The notes under the pieces: generated by a model
What the model was told of the DNA's origin: nothing
Seen by the model: the letters and a program-made list of their open reading frames with translations, nothing else
The model's database searches: none
Source of the DNA: a virus
Direction: 5' to 3' (one strand)
DNA: 25,549 nucleotides
Virus record (IMG/VR): IMGVR_UViG_3300021185_003104
Coordinates: 1 to 25,549 of that record
In this document: piece by piece, positions 7,469-14,373 of the stretch
Numbering within the stretch: the stretch's first letter is position 1
Layout of the letters: each line of letters opens with the position of its first letter
Program-made: the position numbers and the translations under genes

Positions 7469-9628
7469 ATGTTATTTCCATTATTAGCAAATATAGAAGA
7501 TGCAGTAGCAAGTAAAATGACATCCAGAGCTGGAAAAAATGATGTAGCTAGTGGAATGACATCATGGATTCGTGTAGCTTCCGCAGCAAATGATGAAGGA
7601 TTTGTTATGGAATCACTTCCACCATCAGATTCATTTAATGACAGATATGGATTTAATAAAAATAATGATAGTGGAAGGATAGGACAAACATTTGCTGGTA
7701 AATCAATATCAGTAGATGTAACTGATAGAAAAGGAAGACCTTCACCTATAATTGAGGGATTAACAATAGAATTTGGAGCAGGGGGTTTAACAAAAAAAGC
7801 AAAATTTAATATTAAATGTTTTACATTAAACCAAGCAGATAAACTTTCAGAATATTTTATTGAACCAGGATATACTGTTTTAGTAGAGTGGGGATGGAAT
7901 ACCGATGCATCAGTTAATCAGAAAATTGATTTAAGCCCTTGTAATATGGCCAAGTTTAATTCGTTTCAACATAATAAGAAAAAAATAGTTGATTCTAATT
8001 ATGAATATGGTGGATTTTTAGGATTCATAACACAAGGTGGACTTACTTATGAAGAGGGAGAAATTTATAATTTATCAGTTGAATTAACTACTATTGGTGA
8101 GATACCAGCATATATTCAATCAAATAAAGGAGCAGTTGGGGGTAAAGTTGATGGAAAAAGTGGAAAAAGTTTTAAAGAAACAACAATAGAAAATGAAAGT
8201 GAAGATGGGCTTGTTGGAAAGGCTCTTTTTATGCAGATGTATAATAGGTTACCACAACAAAAACAAATTGAACCAATAAAGGTATTATATGAAAGTGGGA
8301 CAGATACACGAGGTAATCCATGGTCGGATGATGGTAACTTTATCAATATGGATGATGAAATTAGAAAATCATTAATAGAAGATTTAACTGATACTGATGT
8401 TGAAACTAATGAAGATGATTCTAGTGCAAAGATACCTGAAGGAATTCCTCTTGTAGCTAATCATTCATATATTAGATTAGAACTTGCATTTAAAATATTA
8501 TCTACATATCAAACAAATATGAAACCCAAGCAAGTTAAGAATTGTGAGGTTAAATCATATTCTTATGAAATATGTATTGATTATACATTATGTAGAGCAC
8601 ATAAATTTATGTTTTCTATTGATGGTGGTAAATTACTCATTCCAAATACAAATACTCCTGAATTTAATTTAGTAAGTTCATTAACATCAAGTGAACCAAT
8701 TGACAGTTACTTTAATGCTAGTGGAACTCCAAAGAAAACAGCAAACTTAAATCAATGGAGAAATTCCATATTTGCTGGGGGGATTACTAATGCAGAAGAT
8801 TATGCATTTCCACAAATAAAACCTTTAAATGAATATAAATGGCCAGATGGTGTGGTAACACAAGAATTTGAAGCACATACTTATGGATATTTAAAAGATT
8901 TATTTATAAATTTTGAATTCTTTCTTGAGGTACTTGGAAGAACAAATTATGTTAATAAAGATTTATATTACGAAATATTAAATGGATTATCAAATGGTGT
9001 AAGTGGATTTTGGCAATTTGAAATAAATGAAGTTCCAGATACAAGAAAAGGTAATGAGGGTAATTTTCATTTAGCAGTACATGATTTAACTTTATGTAAA
9101 CCAGATGCAACAATTTTTGATAAATGTGCAAAATTTGATTCATCAGGCCCAAATACTCCATTTTTACAATCAAATTTTGATTTATCAATACCAGCTGCAA
9201 TGCAGAACATGATAACAGGTCAACGAAGTGCGGCGGAGGTAAATACTCAAGAATCGGGTGATACTGATGTTACTGTGGCCAATTCTGCCTTATTTGCTAA
9301 AAAACCAGATAGAGTATTATCTATATTAGATTCATTTCAAATCAAAGAAGAACAAAAAGCTGATGATGATGGTGGTGAGGTTGATGAAGATTCTGAAGAT
9401 GAAATTAGAAAAGCAAACTATGAACTATTTATGTCAAAGGCTACTGTTCTACCTAGTGTTAAAGGAAGAGATGATGATTACGATGCAGCAGAAGGTGCTT
9501 GGTACAATGTCTTTAACAATGCAAATGCATCAATAGAAGATATACTTTTTGTAGGAGCATGGAATGATTCACTTGCATTAAGAAGGTTGTTTTTAGGAAA
9601 ATCTGATGGAATGATTCACTTGCATTAA
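7469..9628 (+). pseudogene. baseplate hub protein, N-terminal part, frame broken by a 47-bp duplication
   Basis: The visible frame gives 719 residues. The N-terminal region (KSISVDVTDRKGRPSPIIEG, then VLVEWGWNTDAS, then GGFLGFITQGGLTYEEGEIY) resembles T4 gp27-type hub proteins that form a ring under the tube. The frame runs off after ALRRLFLGKSD because a 47-bp tandem repeat (9559-9605, 9606-9652) shifts it into GMIHLH and a stop. Removing one copy joins it to the piece at 9634-9864, giving one continuous protein of 782 residues. The gene is therefore either mutated or mis-assembled here. The hub role is inferred from order and weak motifs. Confidence 0.7.
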
Positions 9629-9654
9629 GAAGGTTGTTTTTAGGAAAATCTGAT
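9559..9654 (+). repeat. 47-bp tandem duplication in hub gene
   Basis: Bases 9559-9607 equal 9606-9654 exactly, an offset of 47. The unit length is not a multiple of three, so it causes a frameshift. One copy encodes the in-frame segment WNDSLALRRLFLGKSD. Confidence 0.98.
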
Positions 9655-9864
9655 AATAAATCATCAACTAATGTTCTTGTACCAATAAAATTTGGTTTTA
9701 CAACACTTGGTATTACTGGAATAGTAACAGGACAGTTATTTAGAATTAATGATATACCAAAAAGATATGCTAAAAATGCTTTTCAAGTAACAAAAGTAGG
9801 ACATGAATTAACTGATGGTCTATGGAGAACAACCGTAGAAGGTACAATGAGGAACTTTGGATAA
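9634..9864 (+). pseudogene. baseplate hub protein, displaced C-terminal part
   Basis: This is the continuation of the hub gene in another frame. It encodes about 76 residues with FTTLGITGIVTGQLFRINDI, then KNAFQVTKVGHELTDGLWRT and TVEGTMRNFG. The pattern 'G..GI..G..f.id.iP.rY...aFqvtkv.H.l....W.Ttveg.mR' is a typical C-terminus of phage hub proteins. The only possible start is a TTG inside the repeat with no ribosome site, so independent translation is unlikely. It fuses exactly to the upstream part when one repeat copy is removed. Confidence 0.75.
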
Positions 9865-10352
9865 TGAGTAATATGATAGATAAATATGATAACCTAACTG
9901 GTTTTAAACAAAAATTTTCTAAGTTAGATGTAAAGACTCATTTTCCTAAATTAAATGAAAGTGATTATAATCGAGGATTTATTACTAGATATTTTGTACA
10001 AAAATCGAATGATACAAATTCGCCCATATATGAAATATCTTCATCATCATATTCAAGTTATAATAATAATCCATTTTTTATAGCATCTGCCGTTAGATGG
10101 AGAATAGTTGGACCTAAAGAAACAGTATATGATGAAGATGGGAGTATTGTTGATAAATCTGTCTCTGAATCAAATAGAATATCTATAAAATGGAGAATAG
10201 TTGGACCTAAAGAAACAGTATATGATGAAGATGGGAGTATTGTTGATAAATCTGTCTCTGAATCAAATAGAATATCTATAAATTTACAATCTAAAAAAAT
10301 TCCCAACCTAAAATTATATTTACCAAATTTATTACAATTTTACAAAAGTTAA
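9864..10352 (+). CDS. unrecognised tail/baseplate-region protein with 31-residue tandem repeat
   Basis: ATG 9864 overlaps the hub stop codon by one base (TAATG), indicating translational coupling. I prefer it to in-frame starts inside the hub gene. The product has 162 residues. Residues about 25-70 (YNRGFITRYFVQKSNDTNSP) look like a conserved structural segment, but I cannot name the family. A 93-bp exact tandem repeat doubles the segment WRIVGPKETVYDEDGSIVDK through SISIK. Without it the protein would be 131 residues. Position at the end of the baseplate operon suggests a virion or assembly role. Confidence 0.7.
   Translation: MSNMIDKYDNLTGFKQKFSKLDVKTHFPKLNESDYNRGFITRYFVQKSNDTNSPIYEISSSSYSSYNNNPFFIASAVRWRIVGPKETVYDEDGSIVDKSVSESNRISIKWRIVGPKETVYDEDGSIVDKSVSESNRISINLQSKKIPNLKLYLPNLLQFYKS
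10097..10282 (+). repeat. 93-bp in-frame tandem duplication
   Basis: Bases 10097-10189 and 10190-10282 are identical. The unit is 31 codons, so the frame is kept and the protein carries the 31-residue segment twice. Confidence 0.98.
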
Positions 10353-10383
10353 TATATATAGATATACAACTAAATTAGGTTAC

Positions 10384-11151
10384 ATGAATTATCTTACAGA
10401 AGAAGAAAAACAACAATTACTTTTTGATTGGAGATACAAAGGATTTTCTACAATAGAATTACTTAGTGAAGAGGAATGTGATGAATTGAATGAAGAATTA
10501 GAAAAACTTCGTAAGCAAAGACAAGAAACAACAAAAGAAGATGGTAGTGAATGGGGAGAATATGACCCATTTATGTATCCACACAAATTATCAGAAAAAT
10601 TTGAAAAAATATTTTCTCATCCTAAAATTATAGAAGCAACAGAATTTTTACTAAATGGTAAAATAAATGGAACACAAACTTGGTGTTACTTTAAACCACC
10701 AGGTCAATTAGGTAGAGATATGCATCAAAATGCATTTTATACAGGATGTAAACATAATGAATATTTAAACATTACTGTTGCACTAGATAATCACGATAAA
10801 GAAAATGGTGCAGTATGGAACTATGAAGGTACACATAGATTAGGTTTATTACCAATTGAAATAGATGAAGAAAGGGTAAAAACAAATCCTAAAAATTGGT
10901 CTAATGAAAGAGGTAAACCTTGTGTAATGCCTGAAGGACATAATTTCAAAAAAGTAGAAGGTACTACTAAAAAGGGTAATGTAGTTTTATTACATTCACA
11001 TACAATACACGGTTCAGAACCAAATTACTCAAATAGATTTAGAAGAAGTTTTTTAGCAGGATATTCGTTAAAAGGAATTGAATTTAAAAAGGGTGGACAT
11101 ATGAAGAGAGAACCTATTGATATTTATTCATTACAAAACAAATATTGGTAA
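10384..11151 (+). CDS. phytanoyl-CoA dioxygenase (PhyH)-family Fe(II)/2-oxoglutarate oxygenase
   Basis: The product has 255 residues. PhyH-type enzymes hydroxylate small substrates using Fe(II) and 2-oxoglutarate in a double-stranded beta-helix. Visible features are WCYFKPPGQLGRDMHQNAFY (H114), a mid strand ENGAVWNYEGTHRLGLLP, then GNVVLLHSHTIHGSEPN (distal H209) and RFRRSFLAGY (2-oxoglutarate Arg, R218-R221). The usual H-x-D iron motif reads H114-Q-N116, with Asn in place of Asp. No ribosome site is seen. The ATG follows AGGTTAC, a junction also found before ATG 21410. The next gene starts at or just after its stop. The substrate is unknown; sugars or lipids of the host surface or virion are possible. 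Confidence 0.8.
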   Translation: MNYLTEEEKQQLLFDWRYKGFSTIELLSEEECDELNEELEKLRKQRQETTKEDGSEWGEYDPFMYPHKLSEKFEKIFSHPKIIEATEFLLNGKINGTQTWCYFKPPGQLGRDMHQNAFYTGCKHNEYLNITVALDNHDKENGAVWNYEGTHRLGLLPIEIDEERVKTNPKNWSNERGKPCVMPEGHNFKKVEGTTKKGNVVLLHSHTIHGSEPNYSNRFRRSFLAGYSLKGIEFKKGGHMKREPIDIYSLQNKYW

Positions 11152-11153
11152 TT

Positions 11154-12113
11154 TTGACATTACAAGATAGATTAAAATACGAAAAGAATTTTATTGAATC
11201 TAATCCAATATTATGTTCACCATCTGAAAGTGAAATTAATAAAAGTGGTTTATTAGATAAATTTATAGAAAGATACGATAAATTTAGTATAGTAATATAC
11301 AATGAAGTTTTTAAAAATACCAATGCATTATACAAAATTTGTGATATTATAGATGAGAGTAAAAAGGAGGTGTTAATATCATCATCAACAACCACCGAAA
11401 ACTATCTTTTCATGCATCCACTTTCTAATTTATATTTTTGGCAAGGTAGTAAACATAAAAGTAAAATTAATTGGGATTCTGAAAATATTAACTGGTTTGA
11501 TAAATCTCTATATACTAATTTTAGTAAATCTGTAAAGGGGATTATATCTGTAAGAAAATCCAATGAGATAAGAACTAGAATTTTTAGTAAAATAAAAGAA
11601 TTTGAAGGTGTATGTAGATATGCAAATTGGGTTCATAGTGAAATAGAAGAGACAGAAGAAGTATTAAAGTTAGTAAATAACTTTCCAACTATAACTGAAC
11701 TAATATCGGAGTATTTAAAATCATATGTATCTTTCGTGGTGGAAACGTATCAAGAATCTGAAATACAAAACCAACTATCAGATAAAACATTATTTGCATT
11801 TCTTACAAAAACTATGCCTATTGTATATGGGGGTAAAAACTATATCAAAGAATTAAAGAAAATGGGTTTTTATGTTTGGAATGATGAATTTGGATATGGT
11901 GATGGTGATAATTATCATTCTTCTTTACCTATAAAAATAAATAAATTTTCTAATTGTATTGATTATTATAATAGATACTCAATAGATGATATTTCACTAC
12001 TTTATGATTTAAATAAAGAAAAAATAGAAAAAAACTTCGAAATAGCAAAAATAGTGTTAGAAAATAGAGATTGGTGGGAAACTAATATAAAAGAAGCAGA
12101 AAATTTCTTATAA
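11154..12113 (+). CDS. glycosyltransferase-like protein (fucosyltransferase-type C-terminal motif)
   Basis: No in-frame ATG lies near the start. TTG 11154, two bases after the preceding stop, or TTG 11145 overlapping it, is likely, giving about 320 residues. The C-terminal half contains YVSFVVETYQESE, then SDKTLFAFLTKTMPIVYGG, then ELKKMGFYVWNDEFGY. This matches the sugar-nucleotide-binding end of fucosyltransferase-like families ('VvEt......TEKt..a...g..Pi.yG....l..L...GF..f.d'). The glutamate of the usual TEKT is replaced: here it reads SDKT. The N-terminal half (about 1-150) is not recognised. Pairing with the PhyH gene suggests a small modification cassette, perhaps glycan-directed. Moderate confidence. 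Confidence 0.6.
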   Translation: MTLQDRLKYEKNFIESNPILCSPSESEINKSGLLDKFIERYDKFSIVIYNEVFKNTNALYKICDIIDESKKEVLISSSTTTENYLFMHPLSNLYFWQGSKHKSKINWDSENINWFDKSLYTNFSKSVKGIISVRKSNEIRTRIFSKIKEFEGVCRYANWVHSEIEETEEVLKLVNNFPTITELISEYLKSYVSFVVETYQESEIQNQLSDKTLFAFLTKTMPIVYGGKNYIKELKKMGFYVWNDEFGYGDGDNYHSSLPIKINKFSNCIDYYNRYSIDDISLLYDLNKEKIEKNFEIAKIVLENRDWWETNIKEAENFL

Positions 12114-12118
12114 AAAGC

Positions 12119-12160
12119 TTGGATATATCATTTATTTTTCGTATATTTACTATGTAAATA
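12119..12160 (+). promoter_or_regulatory. Bacteroidota-type promoter 1 with overlapping palindrome
   Basis: TTGG 12119-12122, a 19-bp spacer, and TATATTTAC 12142-12150, preceded by TTTTTCG. A perfect palindrome TATTTACTATGTAAATA (12144-12160) overlaps the -7 element and the expected start point. It drives the 92-residue gene at 12187. Confidence 0.78.
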
Positions 12161-12186
12161 ATTAATAACAGTTAAAACTTAAATAA

Positions 12187-12465
12187 ATGAATTACTTAGT
12201 ACATCCTCAACATATCGTATCAAGAGCCCTTGGTATCGATTCTTTCACAAAAATGATTAATGACGAACAAGTTCAATTCTCTGAATTGGTTGATACTTCA
12301 GTTGAGATAGCTGAAGAATGGACTAACGATTGGGATGAAGACCAAGGATTTGGTTCTTCCGATGGAACTTATCTTCTAAAAGATTTTATAGATACTATCA
12401 TATCATCTTATACTAAGGGATATAAAACAGTATTTAATCCTTCATTAAACATAATTAAACTTTAA
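12187..12465 (+). CDS. unrecognised 92-residue early-type protein
   Basis: An acidic 92-residue protein with HPQHIVSRALGIDSFTKMIN at the N-terminus and VEIAEEWTNDWDEDQGFGSS in the middle. No family is recognised. It is the first gene downstream of promoter 1 (leader about 30 nt, A-rich, no Shine-Dalgarno). The next gene begins five bases after its stop. The 15-bp junction AATTAAACTTTAAAA at its end recurs at the end of the 52-residue gene at 22616. A small acidic early protein could act in host takeover, but nothing in the sequence proves it. Confidence 0.75.
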   Translation: MNYLVHPQHIVSRALGIDSFTKMINDEQVQFSELVDTSVEIAEEWTNDWDEDQGFGSSDGTYLLKDFIDTIISSYTKGYKTVFNPSLNIIKL

Positions 12466-12469
12466 AAAC

Positions 12470-12823
12470 ATGAAAATAATAAAAGAAGTATATTCAGATG
12501 TTTTGAATAAAGATATTCAAATTACAAAACCCTGGTCAAAAGAAATGTATGACCATAATGATAAGGTTGCTGATATAATGAAAAAAGAAATTACATTTCA
12601 AATCAATTTGGCAGAAGAACTAGATGATTTCGATACCCTAAACGAACTAATGGTTCTTTGTGGTGGTATTAAGTATGGAGATAGTTACACACTTGGTGAA
12701 TTATGGGAAGATTGTTTAACAGAAGTAGAACGAGTAGAAAACTATTGGTTAAATGAGGAATGGGATTATGCTGTTGAAAAAGGGTATGTAAAAAAAATAA
12801 ATGAAAAATTTCTTGGATATTAA
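12470..12823 (+). CDS. unrecognised 117-residue acidic early-type protein
   Basis: The product has 117 residues, acidic and predicted mostly helical: AEELDDFDTLNELMVLCGGI, then TLGELWEDCLTEVERVENYW. No catalytic motif is visible and I do not recognise the family. It is cotranscribed with the 92-residue gene, with a four-base gap. Its last codons (FLGY and stop) overlap the TTGG and spacer of promoter 2. Confidence 0.75.
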   Translation: MKIIKEVYSDVLNKDIQITKPWSKEMYDHNDKVADIMKKEITFQINLAEELDDFDTLNELMVLCGGIKYGDSYTLGELWEDCLTEVERVENYWLNEEWDYAVEKGYVKKINEKFLGY

Positions 12824-12843
12824 AAATAAATTTTGTATATTAG
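12813..12843 (+). promoter_or_regulatory. Bacteroidota-type promoter 2, inside the end of the preceding gene
   Basis: TTGG 12813-12816, a 19-bp spacer, and TATATTAG 12836-12843. It overlaps the 3' end of the 117-residue gene. The palindrome seen at the other four copies is absent. The next ATG (12851) is only 7 bp beyond the -7 element, so the mRNA would be leaderless or nearly so. Confidence 0.65.
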
Positions 12844-12850
12844 TACCATT

Positions 12851-12985
12851 ATGAATAAAACAGATTTAACACAACAAGATGGAATGTATTATGTAGGACA
12901 CTTAATCGATATCGATGGAAGTGGTTATGTAGATGAAGAAACTGCAGAACTAATCCTATTAGAACATAATGCAGGAGTAAGATGA
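12851..12985 (+). CDS. 44-residue small protein
   Basis: ATG 12851 to TGA 12983-12985 encodes 44 residues. The centre, HLIDIDGSGYVDEETAELIL, resembles an EF-hand/dockerin-type calcium loop (D20, D22, S24, V27, D28), but the twelfth loop position is Thr, so calcium binding is only a possibility. Three things support a real gene: it lies directly behind promoter 2, it fills the gap, and its stop overlaps the next start (ATGA). Function unknown. Confidence 0.6.
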   Translation: MNKTDLTQQDGMYYVGHLIDIDGSGYVDEETAELILLEHNAGVR

Positions 12986-13110
12986 AACCAAAGTTTAAAC
13001 TTATAACAAGAGCGGGTATCTATGAAACAGATACTTTCTTTCAATTAGTATTAGAAGTACTAAAACATAGATTTTGGCATCTACGAACCCATGGAAAATG
13101 GATGGATTAA
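12982..13110 (+). CDS. 42-residue basic small protein
   Basis: ATG 12982 overlaps the previous TGA (ATGA), implying translational coupling. It encodes 42 residues, basic and aromatic-rich: TFFQLVLEVLKHRFWHLRTH. No family is recognised. It ends three bases before the polymerase start and so belongs to the same transcript. Support comes from tight packing and the coupled start. Confidence 0.55.
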   Translation: MKPKFKLITRAGIYETDTFFQLVLEVLKHRFWHLRTHGKWMD

Positions 13111-13113
13111 CAT

Positions 13114-14370
13114 ATGATTATAGTAGAAACTAATAAAGAGAAAGACCAGTTTCTCGAATATTGGAATAACGAAGAATCTAAGATTATTCCGATTTGGGAA
13201 GATTTGGATAGACATCCTATGACTAATGGGTTGTCATTTTTGTATGTCCGATTCTCAAACTTAGATTTTATACTTCCTTTTAATCATAATGATTGTGAAA
13301 AGTTAGAAATAGATTTATCAACCTCGAATCAAACAAAGTGGATTTGGAACAAAAAAGGTTTCTTACAAACCGATATTAAGGTAAATAACCTAAAAGATGT
13401 GCAAACTTCCTTATTCTTTGAGAAATTCCAATTATATAATATACAATCGAAATTAGAGGGTTTAACGAACTTTTACTATCGTTTGGGTATAAGAGATGGT
13501 TTGGGTAAGAGTATCCCTATAATGAAGTGGGGTGAAGTACTAGAAGGTATTGTTGATGAATGGGATATAAATGATACAAATCTTTGGGTTGATGATACAA
13601 TGATTCCTATCCTTTCAGATATCGAGAGAAAGGGTATCCAAGTCGATAGGGGAAAATTTTTTGATAGATGGCCAGATAATCGTAAATCTTTATGGTTTTC
13701 ACACACATTCACCGAGTACAATCCATACACGATTACATCAAGACCTTCAAACAGGCATTTAGGTATCAATTATGGTGCATTAAACAAAACCGATGGTAGT
13801 AGGGATGTATTCGTTCCAAAGAAAGGAAAGTTATTCTTACAATTCGATTACGATGCTTATCATGTCCGAATTATTGGTAAGTTGATTAAATACGATTTAC
13901 CCGATACTTCGGTTCACCAATGGTTAGCAGACCAATATGGTTGTGATTATGGGGAATCCAAAGGAAGAACGTTTAGAATCTTATATGGGGGAGTATCCGA
14001 TGAAGATAGAAAGATACCATTCTTTGATAAAGTAGATAAGTTTATTTCCAAGATGCAAAATGAAGCAGTGAGGAATGGTTATTTACAAACTCCAAAAGGA
14101 AGAAAAATACCTTTAGAGTGGATTGAAAAACCTAATTCTCAAAAGTTCTTTAATTATATTCTTCAAGCGACTGAAACTGAGTTCAACATTGAGGTACTGA
14201 GTAAACTTAAGAAGTTACAACTTCCTCTTCCTATATTATACACTTATGATTCGTTTTTATTTGAATTTGATGATTCTGAGGTTGAAACTATTAAATTAGT
14301 TAAATCCGTTCTCGAAAGTTATGGATTTCCTGTCAAAGCAGATTGGGGTAGTGATTATGGAAAAGTTTAA
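13114..14370 (+). CDS. compact family-A DNA polymerase
   Basis: The product has 418 residues. The polymerase core carries the family-A signatures in order: TSRPSN (208-213, the 'TGRLSS' region), motif A FLQFDYDAYHVR (catalytic D245, R252), motif B K283-x3-F287-x3-Y291-G292 (O helix), and motif C LYTYDSFLFE (D379, where most family members have HDE). Residues 1 to about 150 sit where a 3'-5' exonuclease would be (WEDLDRHP, LSFLYVRF, FNHND), but I see no intact DxE. So it is either degenerate or very divergent. Spacing between motifs is shorter than in Pol I. T4-like phages usually carry a family-B gp43, so this is unusual. The last 64 bp are repeated after the next gene. Confidence 0.85.
   Translation: MIIVETNKEKDQFLEYWNNEESKIIPIWEDLDRHPMTNGLSFLYVRFSNLDFILPFNHNDCEKLEIDLSTSNQTKWIWNKKGFLQTDIKVNNLKDVQTSLFFEKFQLYNIQSKLEGLTNFYYRLGIRDGLGKSIPIMKWGEVLEGIVDEWDINDTNLWVDDTMIPILSDIERKGIQVDRGKFFDRWPDNRKSLWFSHTFTEYNPYTITSRPSNRHLGINYGALNKTDGSRDVFVPKKGKLFLQFDYDAYHVRIIGKLIKYDLPDTSVHQWLADQYGCDYGESKGRTFRILYGGVSDEDRKIPFFDKVDKFISKMQNEAVRNGYLQTPKGRKIPLEWIEKPNSQKFFNYILQATETEFNIEVLSKLKKLQLPLPILYTYDSFLFEFDDSEVETIKLVKSVLESYGFPVKADWGSDYGKV
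14307..14370 (+). repeat. polymerase 3' end, left copy flanking the homing endonuclease
   Basis: A 64-bp segment encoding VLESYGFPVKADWGSDYGKV and the stop. It matches 16162-16225 with one mismatch (C14330 versus G16185, Pro to Arg). This copy is in frame with the polymerase. Confidence 0.97.
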
Positions 14371-14373
14371 GAT

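Noticed and set aside
9822-9863. Longer N-terminus for the gene at 9864
   Set aside because: The extra codons lie within the hub gene's conserved C-terminus; ATG 9864 overlaps the hub stop in a normal coupling arrangement.
9634-9864. Independent small gene downstream of the hub gene
   Set aside because: Its only start is a TTG inside the repeat and its sequence joins exactly to the hub frame when one 47-bp copy is removed.
12905-12950. EF-hand calcium-binding site in the 44-residue protein
   Set aside because: The loop DIDGSGYVDEET fits most positions but has Thr at position 12 and no helix pair; kept only as a remark.
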